This document shows, piece after piece, positions 32,353 through 40,860 of a DNA stretch of 49,733 nucleotides (position 1 is its first letter; every line of letters starts with the position of its first letter). The notes beneath the pieces are model-generated. The model was not told the DNA's origin and searched no databases. It was given only the letters and a program-made list of their open reading frames with translations. Origin of the DNA: an uncultured Bacilli bacterium (GTDB lineage Bacteria > Bacillota_I > Bacilli_A > RF39 > UBA660); contig CAKOOU010000004.1 of NCBI GenBank assembly GCA_934098455.1, positions 1-49,733 of the forward strand. Direction: 5' to 3'. The translations under genes were made by a program, and so were the position numbers.

Positions 32353-34425
32353 TTAGTTTGCACTATTCTTTTTAATTATTTCTTCAGAAATTGATTTTGG
32401 AACTTCTTCATAATGATCTAATGTCATAACAAAGTTTCCTCTACCTTGTGTATTACTACGTAATGTTGTAGCATAACCAAACATTTCTGATAATGGAACC
32501 ATTGCAGTAATTTGTAATGCGTTTCCACGAGATTCTTGTCCCATTGGACGTCCTCTACGGCTTGTTAAGTCTCCCATTACATTACCCATATATTCATCAG
32601 GTGTTGTAACGTCAACTTTCATTATTGGTTCTAATAAAACTGCTTTACATTTTGTCTTAGCTTCTTTTAAAGCCATGCTTGCAGCAATTTTAAATGCCAT
32701 TTCTGATGAGTCTACATCATGGTATGATCCATCAAATAATGTAGCTTTAACATCTACCATTGGATATCCAGCTAAGATACCTCCAGCCATAGCTTCTTGT
32801 AAACCTTTATCAGTTACTGGAATATATTCACGAGGAACTACACCACCAACGATTTGATCAACAAATTCATATCCTTTTTCAGGATTTGGTTCAAATTTAA
32901 TCCATACATGTCCATATTGTCCACGACCACCAGATTGTTTAATGTATTTTCCTTCGCATTCAGCAGCTTGAGTAATTGTTTCACGATAAGCAACTTGTGG
33001 TTTACCAATGTTAGCTTCTACGTTAAATTCTCTTTTCATTCTATCAACGATAACGTCTAAGTGTAATTCACCCATACCACTTATAACAGTTTGTCCTGTT
33101 TCGTGGTCAGTTCTTGCTCTAAATGTTGGATCTTCTTCAGCTAATTTTTGTAGAGCTAGTGCCATTTTATCTTGGTCACCTTTACTCTTTGGTTCAATAG
33201 CTAAATCAATAACTGGTTCTGGGAATTCCATACCGTTCATAACAACTGGATTTTTTTCATCACATAATGTATCAGCAGTTGTTGTATTTTTTAAACCTAC
33301 TGCAGCAGCAATTTCACCACAGTAAACTTCTGTAATTTCTTTTCTTTGATTTGCATGCATTTGTAAGATACGTCCGATTCTTTCTTTTGTATTTTTTGTA
33401 CTATTTAATACATAAGAACCGCTTGTTAACTTACCTGCATAAACTCTAAAGAATGCTAATCTTCCTACAAATGGATCCGTCATGATTTTGAATGCCATTG
33501 CTGTGAATGGTTCAGAATCACTTGGATGACGTTTTACTAAATTTCCATTTTTATCTGTACAGTCAATTCCTTCTACGTCAGTTGGAGCTGGCATGTAATC
33601 TATTACAGCATCTAGTGCTAATTTAACACCCATATTTGATAATGCACTTCCGCACATTACTGGGAAGAATTCAGCAGCTAGAACTCCTTTTCTGATAGCT
33701 TTCTTTATCATTTCAACAGAAACTTCATTACCTTCTAAGTAAGTTTCCATTAATTCATCATCAAATTCAGCAGCTTTTTCAACTAATTCAATATGTTTTG
33801 TTTCTGCTAAATCTTTTAAATCAGCTGGAATTTCGATTTCAGTATATTCTTCATGTTCACCACCATCAAAATGGTAAGCTTTCATAGTTACTAAATCAAT
33901 AACTCCGTTGAATTCATTTTCTGCTCCTATTGGCCATTCAATTGGTGCATAATTAACACCTAATCTTTTACCAACAGTATCTAGAGTAAATTCAAAATCT
34001 GCTCCAAGTTTATCCATTTTATTTGCAAATATCATTCTTGGAACTTTATATTCGCTTGCTTGTCTCCAAACAGTTTCACTTTGTGGTTCAACACCTGCGT
34101 TTGAGTCTAATAAACAGATTGCTCCATCTAGTACTCTTAAGCTTCTTTGAACTTCTACTGTGAAGTCTACGTGTCCTGGAGTATCTATGATATTAAGTCT
34201 ATAACCTTTCCAATGTGCAGTTGTTGCAGCACTTGTAATTGTTATACCTCTTTCTTTTTCTTGTTCCATCCAGTCCATTTGAGATTCTCCATCATGAGTT
34301 TCTCCTATTTTATGAGTTATACCTGTATGGAATAAAACACGTTCTGTAAATGTAGTTTTTCCGGCATCTATGTGAGCCATGATACCGATATTTCTTAATT
34401 TGTCAATTGAAACGTCTCTTGCCAT
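32353..34425 (-). CDS. fusA: elongation factor G
   Basis: 690 residues of standard EF-G. The GTPase domain shows AHIDAGKTT, RGITITSAATT, DTPGHVDF and NKMDKLG. Domains II-V follow, with the YGHVWIKFEP and GVVPREYIP blocks of domain IV and the C-terminal FGYATTLRSNTQGRG. It catalyses ribosome translocation. Part of the conserved rpsL-rpsG-fusA-tuf order, 9 bp from rpsG. Confidence 0.99.
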   Translation of the reverse strand: MARDVSIDKLRNIGIMAHIDAGKTTFTERVLFHTGITHKIGETHDGESQMDWMEQEKERGITITSAATTAHWKGYRLNIIDTPGHVDFTVEVQRSLRVLDGAICLLDSNAGVEPQSETVWRQASEYKVPRMIFANKMDKLGADFEFTLDTVGKRLGVNYAPIEWPIGAENEFNGVIDLVTMKAYHFDGGEHEEYTEIEIPADLKDLAETKHIELVEKAAEFDDELMETYLEGNEVSVEMIKKAIRKGVLAAEFFPVMCGSALSNMGVKLALDAVIDYMPAPTDVEGIDCTDKNGNLVKRHPSDSEPFTAMAFKIMTDPFVGRLAFFRVYAGKLTSGSYVLNSTKNTKERIGRILQMHANQRKEITEVYCGEIAAAVGLKNTTTADTLCDEKNPVVMNGMEFPEPVIDLAIEPKSKGDQDKMALALQKLAEEDPTFRARTDHETGQTVISGMGELHLDVIVDRMKREFNVEANIGKPQVAYRETITQAAECEGKYIKQSGGRGQYGHVWIKFEPNPEKGYEFVDQIVGGVVPREYIPVTDKGLQEAMAGGILAGYPMVDVKATLFDGSYHDVDSSEMAFKIAASMALKEAKTKCKAVLLEPIMKVDVTTPDEYMGNVMGDLTSRRGRPMGQESRGNALQITAMVPLSEMFGYATTLRSNTQGRGNFVMTLDHYEEVPKSISEEIIKKNSAN

Positions 34426-34434
34426 ATTTCTCTC

Positions 34435-34902
34435 CTACCATCTAAAGTGAGCAAATGCTTTATTTGCTTCAGCCATTTTGTGAGTATCTTCACGTTTTTT
34501 AACAGCAGCTCCAGTTCCGTTTGCTGCGTCCATGATTTCGTTAGCTAATTTGTTAGCCATTCCTCTACCATGTCCATTTTTAGAATATTGAATTAACCAA
34601 CGTAATCCTAATGTTTGTCTTCTATCCGGTCTAACTTCGATTGGAACTTGGTAGTTAGATCCACCTACACGACGAGATTTTACTTCAAGTAATGGCATAA
34701 TGTTTTCCATAGCAGCATTAAATACTTCTAATGGATCTTTGCCAGTTTTTTCTTTAATTTGATCAAATGCTTCATAAACTATTTTTTCAGCAGTACCTTT
34801 TTTACCATCAAGCATAACTGCATTGATTAATTTAGTTACTACTTTAGAGTTATATAATGCATCTGGTAATACATCACGCTTTTCAGCACGTCTTTTACGC
34901 AT
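34435..34902 (-). CDS. rpsG: 30S ribosomal protein S7
   Basis: 155 residues with the S7 signatures: MRKRRAEKRDVLPDALYNS start, VTKLINAVMLDGKKGTAE, VKSRRVGGSNYQVPIEVRP and GRGMANKLANEI. It organises the 16S 3' domain. Second gene of the str operon; SD is GGAGGA. Confidence 0.99.
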   Translation of the reverse strand: MRKRRAEKRDVLPDALYNSKVVTKLINAVMLDGKKGTAEKIVYEAFDQIKEKTGKDPLEVFNAAMENIMPLLEVKSRRVGGSNYQVPIEVRPDRRQTLGLRWLIQYSKNGHGRGMANKLANEIMDAANGTGAAVKKREDTHKMAEANKAFAHFRW

Positions 34903-34923
34903 AATTTTCCTCCTTATTTATTT

Positions 34924-35337
34924 TTACTTTTTAGGTTTTTTAGTACCATATTTACTTCTACCTTGTTTTCTATCATTTACTCCTTGAGTATCTAATGCAC
35001 CACGGATTACATGATAACGAACACCGATTAAGTCTTTAACACGTCCTCCACGGATTAAAACAACACTATGTTCTTGTAAGTTATGTCCTTCTCCTGGAAT
35101 ATATGTATCAACTTCTTTTCCGTTAGATAATCTAACACGAGCATACTTTCTTAAAGCTGAGTTTGGTTTCTTTGGAGTCTTAGTACCAACACGAGTACAA
35201 ACACCTCTCATTTGTGGATGATTAGTATCAGTTACTTTTCTATCCTTACTGTTGAAACCAATATTTAATACTGGGCTCTTTTTTCTGCTAGTTTTTTTAG
35301 TTCTTTTTTTTCTAACTAATTGTTGTATTGTAGGCAT
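34924..35337 (-). CDS. rpsL: 30S ribosomal protein S12
   Basis: 137 residues with the S12 signatures: MPTIQQLVRKKR, RGVCTRVGTKTPKKPNSALRK and the decoding loop with PGEGHNLQEHSVVLIRGGRVKDLIGV. Lys residues of the streptomycin-sensitive type are kept in the TPKKPNS loop. First gene of the str operon. A structured leader and promoter lie upstream. Confidence 0.99.
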   Translation of the reverse strand: MPTIQQLVRKKRTKKTSRKKSPVLNIGFNSKDRKVTDTNHPQMRGVCTRVGTKTPKKPNSALRKYARVRLSNGKEVDTYIPGEGHNLQEHSVVLIRGGRVKDLIGVRYHVIRGALDTQGVNDRKQGRSKYGTKKPKK

Positions 35338-35356
35338 ATATTTCTTTCCTTTCTAC

Positions 35357-35466
35357 GTACACACGTCCAGGTGTGTCAAATTACTTTTTAAAGATAAGTT
35401 CTACATATAAATAGAACTTAAGATTAAATGCGTTATTAATATATCATTTTATGTTTTTTGTGTCAA
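35357..35466 (-). promoter_or_regulatory. str operon promoter and structured leader
   Basis: Promoter TTGACA (35461-35466), 17-bp spacer and TATATT (35438-35443) on the minus strand. The TGA inside TTGACA is the stop codon of the upstream gene. The leader has two hairpins, AAGTTCTA/TAGAACTT (35396-35419) and ACACAC/GTGTGT (35359-35376), the second ending about 10 bases before the AAAGGA site of rpsL. A role in translational feedback is plausible but inferred. Confidence 0.65.
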
Positions 35467-36215
35467 TACGATAATTTAAAATATTCTAATTTTTTTGAAA
35501 TTTCTTTATATTTTTCTTCATTACTTTTATAAAATTCTTCTATTAAGTTTTTATTGTTTATTATTTTTTCTTTTGCTACTTTATAATATTCTATTAAATC
35601 TTCTTTTTTTATAGTACTTTTTTCTTTATATTCTTTATTCGGTAGAGTCTTTTTTAAAAAATTCATATTAACAACATATTCACCAGTTGGGCAATATATT
35701 TCTTTATTTTTAATTATTTCTATTTCACATAAATTTGTTGGATCTAATATAAAATCACTTACATTTGTTTCTACATATACTGATGCATGATTAAATTTAT
35801 CGATTACTCTACTACTTGTTTTTAAACATTCACCAATATTTGGTGTAAAATCCATTAAATTGCCTGTCTCTATTTTTTGAACGTTTAAACCAATAAAATT
35901 AGAATTTTTGTCTAATGTTTTTAATATTTTATTTAATTGTGTAGCATTATGTCTACAAACACCTTTTCCACTATAAATTTTAAATTCGTTGAAAGTCACT
36001 TCATCTATTTCTAAATTTTCATCTATATCACTATATTCATAATATTTATCTTTTGAAAAATAACCTTTCATTAATAAATAACAGTAAATATAAAATAATT
36101 CATGTATGTTTTTAGGATTTATTTCTTTTATTACTTCTTTTAGATTTTTTAAAATATCTTTTTCTATAATACTCATATCATATTTTAAATCATTATATAC
36201 ACCATATATTGACAT
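35463..36215 (-). CDS. transglutaminase-like/papain-fold protein
   Basis: About 250 residues from the ATG at 36215, which has GAGGTG eight bases upstream. The catalytic pattern of the transglutaminase-like fold is visible: KGVCRHNATQLNKIL (Cys nucleophile near residue 97), DKFNHASVYVET (His near 140) and FILDPTNLC (Asp near 155). There is no signal peptide or membrane helix, so the enzyme should act in the cytoplasm. Microbial members can be proteases, peptide N-glycanase-like enzymes or cross-linkers; the reaction cannot be told. Its stop codon forms part of the str promoter. Confidence 0.65.
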   Translation of the reverse strand: MSIYGVYNDLKYDMSIIEKDILKNLKEVIKEINPKNIHELFYIYCYLLMKGYFSKDKYYEYSDIDENLEIDEVTFNEFKIYSGKGVCRHNATQLNKILKTLDKNSNFIGLNVQKIETGNLMDFTPNIGECLKTSSRVIDKFNHASVYVETNVSDFILDPTNLCEIEIIKNKEIYCPTGEYVVNMNFLKKTLPNKEYKEKSTIKKEDLIEYYKVAKEKIINNKNLIEEFYKSNEEKYKEISKKLEYFKLSY

Positions 36216-36238
36216 AAAAAACACCTCTATTACGAGGT
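36216..36238 (-). terminator. terminator hairpin that also covers the next gene's ribosome-binding site
   Basis: Minus strand ACCTC/GAGGT arms followed by GTTTTTT, between the genes at 36259 and 35463. The 3' arm is the GAGGTG used by the downstream gene, so folding would both end transcription and hide the site. Confidence 0.6.
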
Positions 36239-36258
36239 ATTATTTTATCATATATTTC

Positions 36259-36624
36259 TTATTTTGAATACTTTTCATAGTTATTAGTTGTATAATTTTT
36301 ACATTTTATGTATGCTTTATAGTCATGTGATACTGTTTTTCCTATTACAATTCCGTATCCATTACATTCATCATCTTTTATTATATTATTTATATTTATA
36401 CCAAAAGATTCTAATTCAGCAATTGTTATTTTAACTTTTTGTTTATTTTTAGGAAGTTTTGTTAAATTGGTGTCTTGACCATAATAAGTTTTCATAGCTT
36501 CCACTATATCATTTTCTAATGCTTTATATGGAGCTTGTCTTTTTGATGCATTTATACCTATTATACTAAGCAGTGTTAATAATAAAATTATAAGAGCAAT
36601 CCATAATATTGTTATTTTTTTCAT
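36259..36624 (-). CDS. small membrane-anchored or secreted protein
   Basis: About 121 residues from the ATG at 36624; a start 12 bases upstream is also in frame. An N-terminal hydrophobic helix (ITILWIALIILLLTLLSIIGI) precedes a soluble domain of about 95 residues with two Cys (DDECNGY and IKCKNYT) that could pair outside the cell. The domain has ALENDIVEAMKTYYGQ and VKITIAELESFGI blocks; I do not recognise the family. It follows the 40-residue membrane ORF with one base between stop and start, indicating coupling. Confidence 0.7.
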   Translation of the reverse strand: MKKITILWIALIILLLTLLSIIGINASKRQAPYKALENDIVEAMKTYYGQDTNLTKLPKNKQKVKITIAELESFGININNIIKDDECNGYGIVIGKTVSHDYKAYIKCKNYTTNNYEKYSK

Positions 36625-36625
36625 A

Positions 36626-36748
36626 TTATTTACCATAGCTATTTATGAATATTGTTATGTAATGATTTGCAATTATTAATAATGTAGACAACATACTAAG
36701 GCACATTATAAATATTCTATATCCCCAACCATTATTATTTAATTTCAT
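36626..36748 (-). CDS. 40-residue single-span membrane microprotein
   Basis: The frame starts MKLNNNGWGYRIFIMCLSML and ends in SYGK, with one hydrophobic span of about 18 residues. An AGGGAAG site sits seven to eight bases ahead of the ATG. Its TAA lies one base before the start of the next gene, so the two are probably translated as a pair. Size, signals and coupling support a real gene. Function unknown. Confidence 0.55.
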   Translation of the reverse strand: MKLNNNGWGYRIFIMCLSMLSTLLIIANHYITIFINSYGK

Positions 36749-36848
36749 AATAAAACTTCCCTTCATATAATATTATATTATCACTTTCTGATTATTTGTC
36801 AATTTGTGCTAAATTATTTTTAATTTTTCTTTGCACTTTTTTACACAT

Positions 36849-36876
36849 TAAAAGAGACAACACATGTTATCTCTTT
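36849..36876 (-). terminator. intrinsic terminator after rplL
   Basis: Minus-strand AAAGAGATAACA/TGTTGTCTCTTT stem followed by T residues, downstream of the rplL stop. Confidence 0.85.
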
Positions 36877-36890
36877 AAATTCAGTATGAA

Positions 36891-37259
36891 TTAAACTAAT
36901 TCGATTGTAGCGCCAGCTTCTTCTAATTTAGCTTTTAATTCATTAGCTTCGTCAGCAGAAACGTTTTCTTTAATATTTCCACCTTTATCAGCTAAACCTT
37001 TAGCTTCAACTAATCCTAATCCAGTTATTTCTCTTATAACTTTGATTACTTGGATTTTAGCAGCTCCAGCATCTTTTAAAACTACAGTTTTTTTAGCGTC
37101 AGCAGCAGCTTCAGCACCTGCAGCAGGAGCAGCAGCAACAGCTACAGCACTTGGATCTACTCCAAATTCTTCTTTCATTGCGTCAACTAATTCTTTAACT
37201 TCAAGAATAGTCATTTCTTTTAATCCATTAATGAATTCTTCTTTTGTAAATTTTGCCAT
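36891..37259 (-). CDS. rplL: 50S ribosomal protein L7/L12
   Basis: 122 residues. N-terminal dimerisation domain (FTKEEFINGLKEMTILEVKELVDAMKEEFG), Ala-rich hinge with AVAVAAAPAAGAEAA, and C-terminal factor-binding domain with KIQVIKVIREITGLGLVEAKGL. It forms the ribosomal stalk with L10. Directly downstream of rplJ. Confidence 0.99.
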   Translation of the reverse strand: MAKFTKEEFINGLKEMTILEVKELVDAMKEEFGVDPSAVAVAAAPAAGAEAAADAKKTVVLKDAGAAKIQVIKVIREITGLGLVEAKGLADKGGNIKENVSADEANELKAKLEEAGATIELV

Positions 37260-37281
37260 TTAAATCATTTCCTTTCTTAAA

Positions 37282-37779
37282 TTAATTTTCTTCACCTAAT
37301 TTTTCGGCATATAAATTAAGTCCAATAGATAGATTTTTTACGTGTTCTATCATACCACCTGCAAGCATAGTAAGTAATCCTTCCATTGATGGAATTGATG
37401 CATATTCATTTATTGTATCTAAACCTACTATTTCACCTTCGATAATTCCAGCTTTAACAGTTATTGTATCGTGAGATTTAGCAAATTCGCTGATAATCTT
37501 AATTGGTTCTAATAATGTTTCACCAAATATGAATGCATTAGCACCTTCTAAAGCGTTTTCAAATTTTAAATTTTTAGAATCTAATGCACGAGTTGCTAAA
37601 GTATTTTTGTATATTTTTAATTCACCATTAGCTTCTCTTAATTTTCCTCTAAGTTCGCTCATATCAGAAACGTTAGTTCCTTGATATTCAACAACTAAAA
37701 CGCTTTTAGAGTTATCAAGTTTGCTAGTTATTTCATCAACAACATTTTGTTTGCCTTCAATAATTTTTGCACTTGCCAT
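37282..37779 (-). CDS. rplJ: 50S ribosomal protein L10
   Basis: 165 residues with the L10 pattern: KQNVVDEITSKLDNSKSVLVVEYQGTNVSDMSELRGKLRE and KNTLATRA, followed by a C-terminal helix that binds L7/L12 dimers. An L10-leader RNA precedes it, giving feedback control by the L10-L12 complex. Confidence 0.98.
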   Translation of the reverse strand: MASAKIIEGKQNVVDEITSKLDNSKSVLVVEYQGTNVSDMSELRGKLREANGELKIYKNTLATRALDSKNLKFENALEGANAFIFGETLLEPIKIISEFAKSHDTITVKAGIIEGEIVGLDTINEYASIPSMEGLLTMLAGGMIEHVKNLSIGLNLYAEKLGEEN

Positions 37780-37794
37780 TTATATCCTCCTTTG

Positions 37795-37915
37795 TTATTT
37801 ATAAAAAAACTTTCCGTAAGGAAAGTATAAAGATTATTTATAACTTCCCTCGGTAGGATTATTAAGACGAATCCCCTACTGTCTTCGGTAAAAAGTTTTT
37901 TTAACGAAATTATTA
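37795..37915 (-). ncRNA. L10 leader (rplJ autoregulatory RNA) with terminator-like stem
   Basis: The minus strand between rplA and rplJ carries the L10-binding element CCTACCGAGGGAAGT and a pairing partner CAGTAGGGGATTCG. The last stem is CTTTCC/GGAAAG followed by seven T (37803-37826), so regulation probably works by transcription attenuation. This matches the L10 leader family of Bacillota. Confidence 0.85.
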
Positions 37916-37929
37916 TAATATATTATTTT

Positions 37930-38628
37930 CTACTTGTCAAAAGAATTTTTATCAACTTTGATACCAGGTCCCATAGTAGTACTTACTGATATATTTTGTA
38001 TGTATGTTCCTTTAACAGCAGATGGTTTAGCTTTAACTATTGTATTGTATAAATAATTAAAGTTTTCTTTTAACTTGTCAGCATCAAATGATACTTTACC
38101 AATGATTGTATGAACGTTTCCATAAGAATCAGCTCTATATTCAATCATACCCTTTTTAACATCTTCTACAGCCTTATCTGGTGTAGTTGTAACTGTTCCA
38201 GTTTTAGGGTTTGGCATTAATCCTTTAGGTCCTAAAATTTTACCAATTTTACCTAACATAGGCATCATTTCTGGTGTTGCTATGATAGTATCGAAATCAA
38301 ACCAATTTTCTTTTTGAATCTTTTCTATCATATCAACGTCACCAACATAATCAGCACCTGCATTTTTAGCAACTTCAGCTTGAGCACCTTTTGCTAAAAC
38401 TAAAATCTTTTTAGTTTTTCCAGTACCGTTTGGTAATACTAAAGAACCACGTAATTGTTGATCTGCTTTTTTAGTATCTAGATTTAATTTGAATGCTACT
38501 TCTACAGTACTATCAAATTTAGTTGTAGATGTATTTTTTACTAAATCTATTGCTTCTTCTACAGTATAAAGTTTATTCTTTTCTACTTTATTTGAAGCTT
38601 CCACATATTTTTTTCCAAATTTTTTCAT
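37930..38628 (-). CDS. rplA: 50S ribosomal protein L1
   Basis: About 232 residues from the ATG at 38628, which has GGAGGG in place. Signatures are YTVEEAIDLVKNTSTTKFDSTVEVAFKLNLD, GTGKTKKILVLAKG, and the GKIGKILGPKGLMPNPKTGTVT loop. L1 forms the ribosomal E-site stalk and in many bacteria represses its own operon. A candidate L1-binding motif lies across its ribosome-binding site. Confidence 0.99.
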   Translation of the reverse strand: MKKFGKKYVEASNKVEKNKLYTVEEAIDLVKNTSTTKFDSTVEVAFKLNLDTKKADQQLRGSLVLPNGTGKTKKILVLAKGAQAEVAKNAGADYVGDVDMIEKIQKENWFDFDTIIATPEMMPMLGKIGKILGPKGLMPNPKTGTVTTTPDKAVEDVKKGMIEYRADSYGNVHTIIGKVSFDADKLKENFNYLYNTIVKAKPSAVKGTYIQNISVSTTMGPGIKVDKNSFDK

Positions 38629-38630
38629 TC

Positions 38631-38653
38631 TATTTCCCTCCAATCGTGGTATA
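38631..38653 (-). promoter_or_regulatory. candidate L1-binding hairpin at the rplA ribosome-binding site
   Basis: The minus strand reads ATACCACGATTGGAGGGAAA, with CCA/TGG pairing around a CGAT loop. The strands ATACCA and TGGAGGGAAATAG match those of the hairpin before rplK but in swapped order. It covers the GGAGG of rplA. Inferred from the paired occurrence. Confidence 0.45.
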
Positions 38654-38689
38654 TTGTTGCGGATATTTTTATTTTTTACTTATTGTTTA

Positions 38690-39142
38690 TTAGTTTTCAG
38701 AATCAGCATTGCTATCCATTCCTTCAACAGCAACACCCATGTTTCTAGCTGTACCTTCAATTATTTTCATAGCTCCTTCAACATCATAAGCATTTAAGTC
38801 AGGTAATTTTGTTTCAGCAATACTTTTAAGTTGTTCTTTAGTAATTGTTGCAACTATTTCATTTTTACCTTTTTTGCTTCCTGATTTGATTTTAGCAGCT
38901 TTTTTAATTAAGAATGCAGCTGGTGCAGTTTTTAATACAAAATCAAAACTTCTGTCATCATATACAGATATTTCAACAGGAACTATATCTCCCATTTTAT
39001 CTTTAGATGCATCATTGAATTTTGTACAAAAATCTTGTAAGTTAATTCCAGCAGGTCCTAAAACTGTTCCAACAGGTGGAGCAGGTGTAGCTTTTCCAGC
39101 AGGAATTTGTAATTTAATTTTCTTAACGACTTCTTTTGCCAC
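38690..39142 (-). CDS. rplK: 50S ribosomal protein L11
   Basis: About 150 residues. GTG at 39142 is chosen because it gives the standard MAKEVVKKIKLQIPAGKATPAPPVG start and has AGGA ten bases upstream; a GTG nine bases further up is too near that site. The rRNA-binding C-terminal domain carries KTAPAAFLIKKAAKIKSGS. First gene of the rplK-rplA-(leader)-rplJ-rplL run. Confidence 0.98.
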   Translation of the reverse strand: MAKEVVKKIKLQIPAGKATPAPPVGTVLGPAGINLQDFCTKFNDASKDKMGDIVPVEISVYDDRSFDFVLKTAPAAFLIKKAAKIKSGSKKGKNEIVATITKEQLKSIAETKLPDLNAYDVEGAMKIIEGTARNMGVAVEGMDSNADSEN

Positions 39143-39174
39143 GAAAAACACATCCTTTCATATTTTTTTCGCTG

Positions 39175-39210
39175 TTGTGGTATGGGCAAATCCGCTATTC
39201 CCTTCCACAA
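39175..39210 (-). promoter_or_regulatory. candidate L1-binding hairpin ahead of rplK
   Basis: Minus-strand outer stem TTGTGG/CCACAA encloses AAGGGAATAG on one side and CCATA on the other. The ATACCAC strand resembles the sequence at the base of the L1 stalk in 23S rRNA as I recall it. Feedback by L1 is inferred. Confidence 0.45.
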
Positions 39211-39251
39211 AGCAATTTATATAAATACATATAAATGCATAATAGATAATA

Positions 39252-40037
39252 TCACAATTTCTTTTTCTTTGTCAATTGTTTTTCTTTATTTTCTTGATTT
39301 TTTATATATATATTTCGTAATTTACATGTTTGTTTTGCTTTTATATATTCATTAATTTCTTTTTTAAATAGTTTCTGCCTTTCTAAATTATCGATTATAT
39401 TATTCCTTAATATATTATTTGTTACATATTCTAAAACGTACTCTCTTATCTTTTCATCAATCTTTTTATTTTTTATTGTTTTTTCTAACTTTATAAAATC
39501 AATATTTGGATTTTTGTTATTTACCAAACACTCATATAATTCTTCTATTGTTTTTATTTGATGTTCATTAATTCTATTAAGCAATAATTGAAAAGATTCA
39601 TTTTTAATTATTATCCCTGTTTCTGGTTCAAAAATTATAACTATATCTTTTTTAGAATCATTTTTTTTATGTATATTATAGCCTATTTTCAAAATTAATG
39701 CATGTTTAAAATCCACTATTTCTTCACTTTCATGTATTGGTATGTTTATATAATTTTTTGATTTGTAGTTACACTCAATTATTTGTCTTTCACTAGAATT
39801 TAATCTTAATAAAAATTGTTCAATCGTCATTTTATCTTTTAAATCAACATAATTCTTATCAAAATCATCATCTAATAAATAATTTAGAGGATATTTAAAT
39901 TCGTACCAAATTACAAATTTATTTACTATATTGTCTATTTCTTTCATAGTTAGTTCTAACTGGTAACCATTTTTTATTTCTTTTTTTATAAATTTTAGAA
40001 ATTCCTTATCATTTGATAATTTTGTGTTATCTTTCAC
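39252..40037 (-). CDS. tandem paralogue family, member 1 (unknown function)
   Basis: 261 residues, starting with GTG behind AGGAGG. Shared family blocks are TKLSNDKEFLKFIKKEIKNGY at the start, W-Y-x-F-K-Y-P in IWYEFKYPLNYL, KMTIEQFLLRLNSSERQIIEC, a middle strand pair ending IIFEPETGII, and IREYVLEYVTNNI followed by a Lys-rich tail ending KQLTKKKKL. There is no signal peptide or membrane helix. I recognise no known domain. It lies downstream of two relatives, after which the rplK leader begins. Each copy has its own AGGAGG. Confidence 0.75.
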   Translation of the reverse strand: MKDNTKLSNDKEFLKFIKKEIKNGYQLELTMKEIDNIVNKFVIWYEFKYPLNYLLDDDFDKNYVDLKDKMTIEQFLLRLNSSERQIIECNYKSKNYINIPIHESEEIVDFKHALILKIGYNIHKKNDSKKDIVIIFEPETGIIIKNESFQLLLNRINEHQIKTIEELYECLVNNKNPNIDFIKLEKTIKNKKIDEKIREYVLEYVTNNILRNNIIDNLERQKLFKKEINEYIKAKQTCKLRNIYIKNQENKEKQLTKKKKL

Positions 40038-40073
40038 ACCAAAACCTCCTATATTTATTTAATTAGTTTTTTC

Positions 40074-40808
40074 TTATTTCTTTTTCTTTGTCAATTGTTT
40101 TTCTCTATTTTTTATATATATTTTGTTATTTATACTTTTATTTTGTTCTTTTATATATTCATTAATCTCTTTTTTAAATAAAAATGCTCTATCTATATTA
40201 TCTTGCATGATGTTTATTTCTATATATTTGATAGCATATTCTCTAATTTTTTTATCTATTTGTTTATCTTTTATTATTCTTTCTAATTCTTTAAAATCAA
40301 TATTTTTATCGTTTTTATTTACAAGATATCTATATAATTCTGCTATTGTTTCTATATTGTATGTTTCTTTTGTATATAATCTAGAAAATGCATCATCATA
40401 TATTAATCCTGTTTCAGGATCGAAATTTATTAAAGTAAATGAACCAAAGTTATATATTTTGAAAAATAATTCTGGTTTAGTGTCTACTATCTTATTGTTC
40501 TTATATATCGGTCTAGTCCCCCCACCAGTAGAAGTATATTCACATTTTAATATTTGTCTTTCTTCATAATCCAATCTTAATAATAATTCTTTTATAGTCA
40601 TTTTATTTTTAAAACTGTTGTTATTCTCAACAAATTCTTCATCTATAAAATAACGGATAGGATATTTAAATTCATACCAAGATGCTATTTTGTTTATAAG
40701 TTTATCCATTTCTTCTATTGTAATTATTGGAATATATCCCTCTCTTATTTCTTTTTTTATAAATTTTAGAAATTCTTTATCATTTGATAATTTTGTTTTA
40801 TCTTTCAT
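40074..40808 (-). CDS. tandem paralogue family, member 2 (unknown function)
   Basis: 244 residues with the same block order as its neighbours: KLSNDKEFLKFIKKEIREGY, SWYEFKYPIRYF, KMTIKELLLRLDYEERQILKCEY, INFDPETGLIYDD, DFKELERIIKDKQIDKKIREYAIKY and a Lys-rich tail. DNA at both ends is nearly the same as in member 1, including the stretch coding for the tail, so the duplication is fairly recent. No known domain recognised. Function unknown. Confidence 0.75.
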   Translation of the reverse strand: MKDKTKLSNDKEFLKFIKKEIREGYIPIITIEEMDKLINKIASWYEFKYPIRYFIDEEFVENNNSFKNKMTIKELLLRLDYEERQILKCEYTSTGGGTRPIYKNNKIVDTKPELFFKIYNFGSFTLINFDPETGLIYDDAFSRLYTKETYNIETIAELYRYLVNKNDKNIDFKELERIIKDKQIDKKIREYAIKYIEINIMQDNIDRAFLFKKEINEYIKEQNKSINNKIYIKNREKQLTKKKK

Positions 40809-40860
40809 ATCAAAACCTCCTATATTTATTTAATCTATTTTTTTCTTATGCAATTTTATT

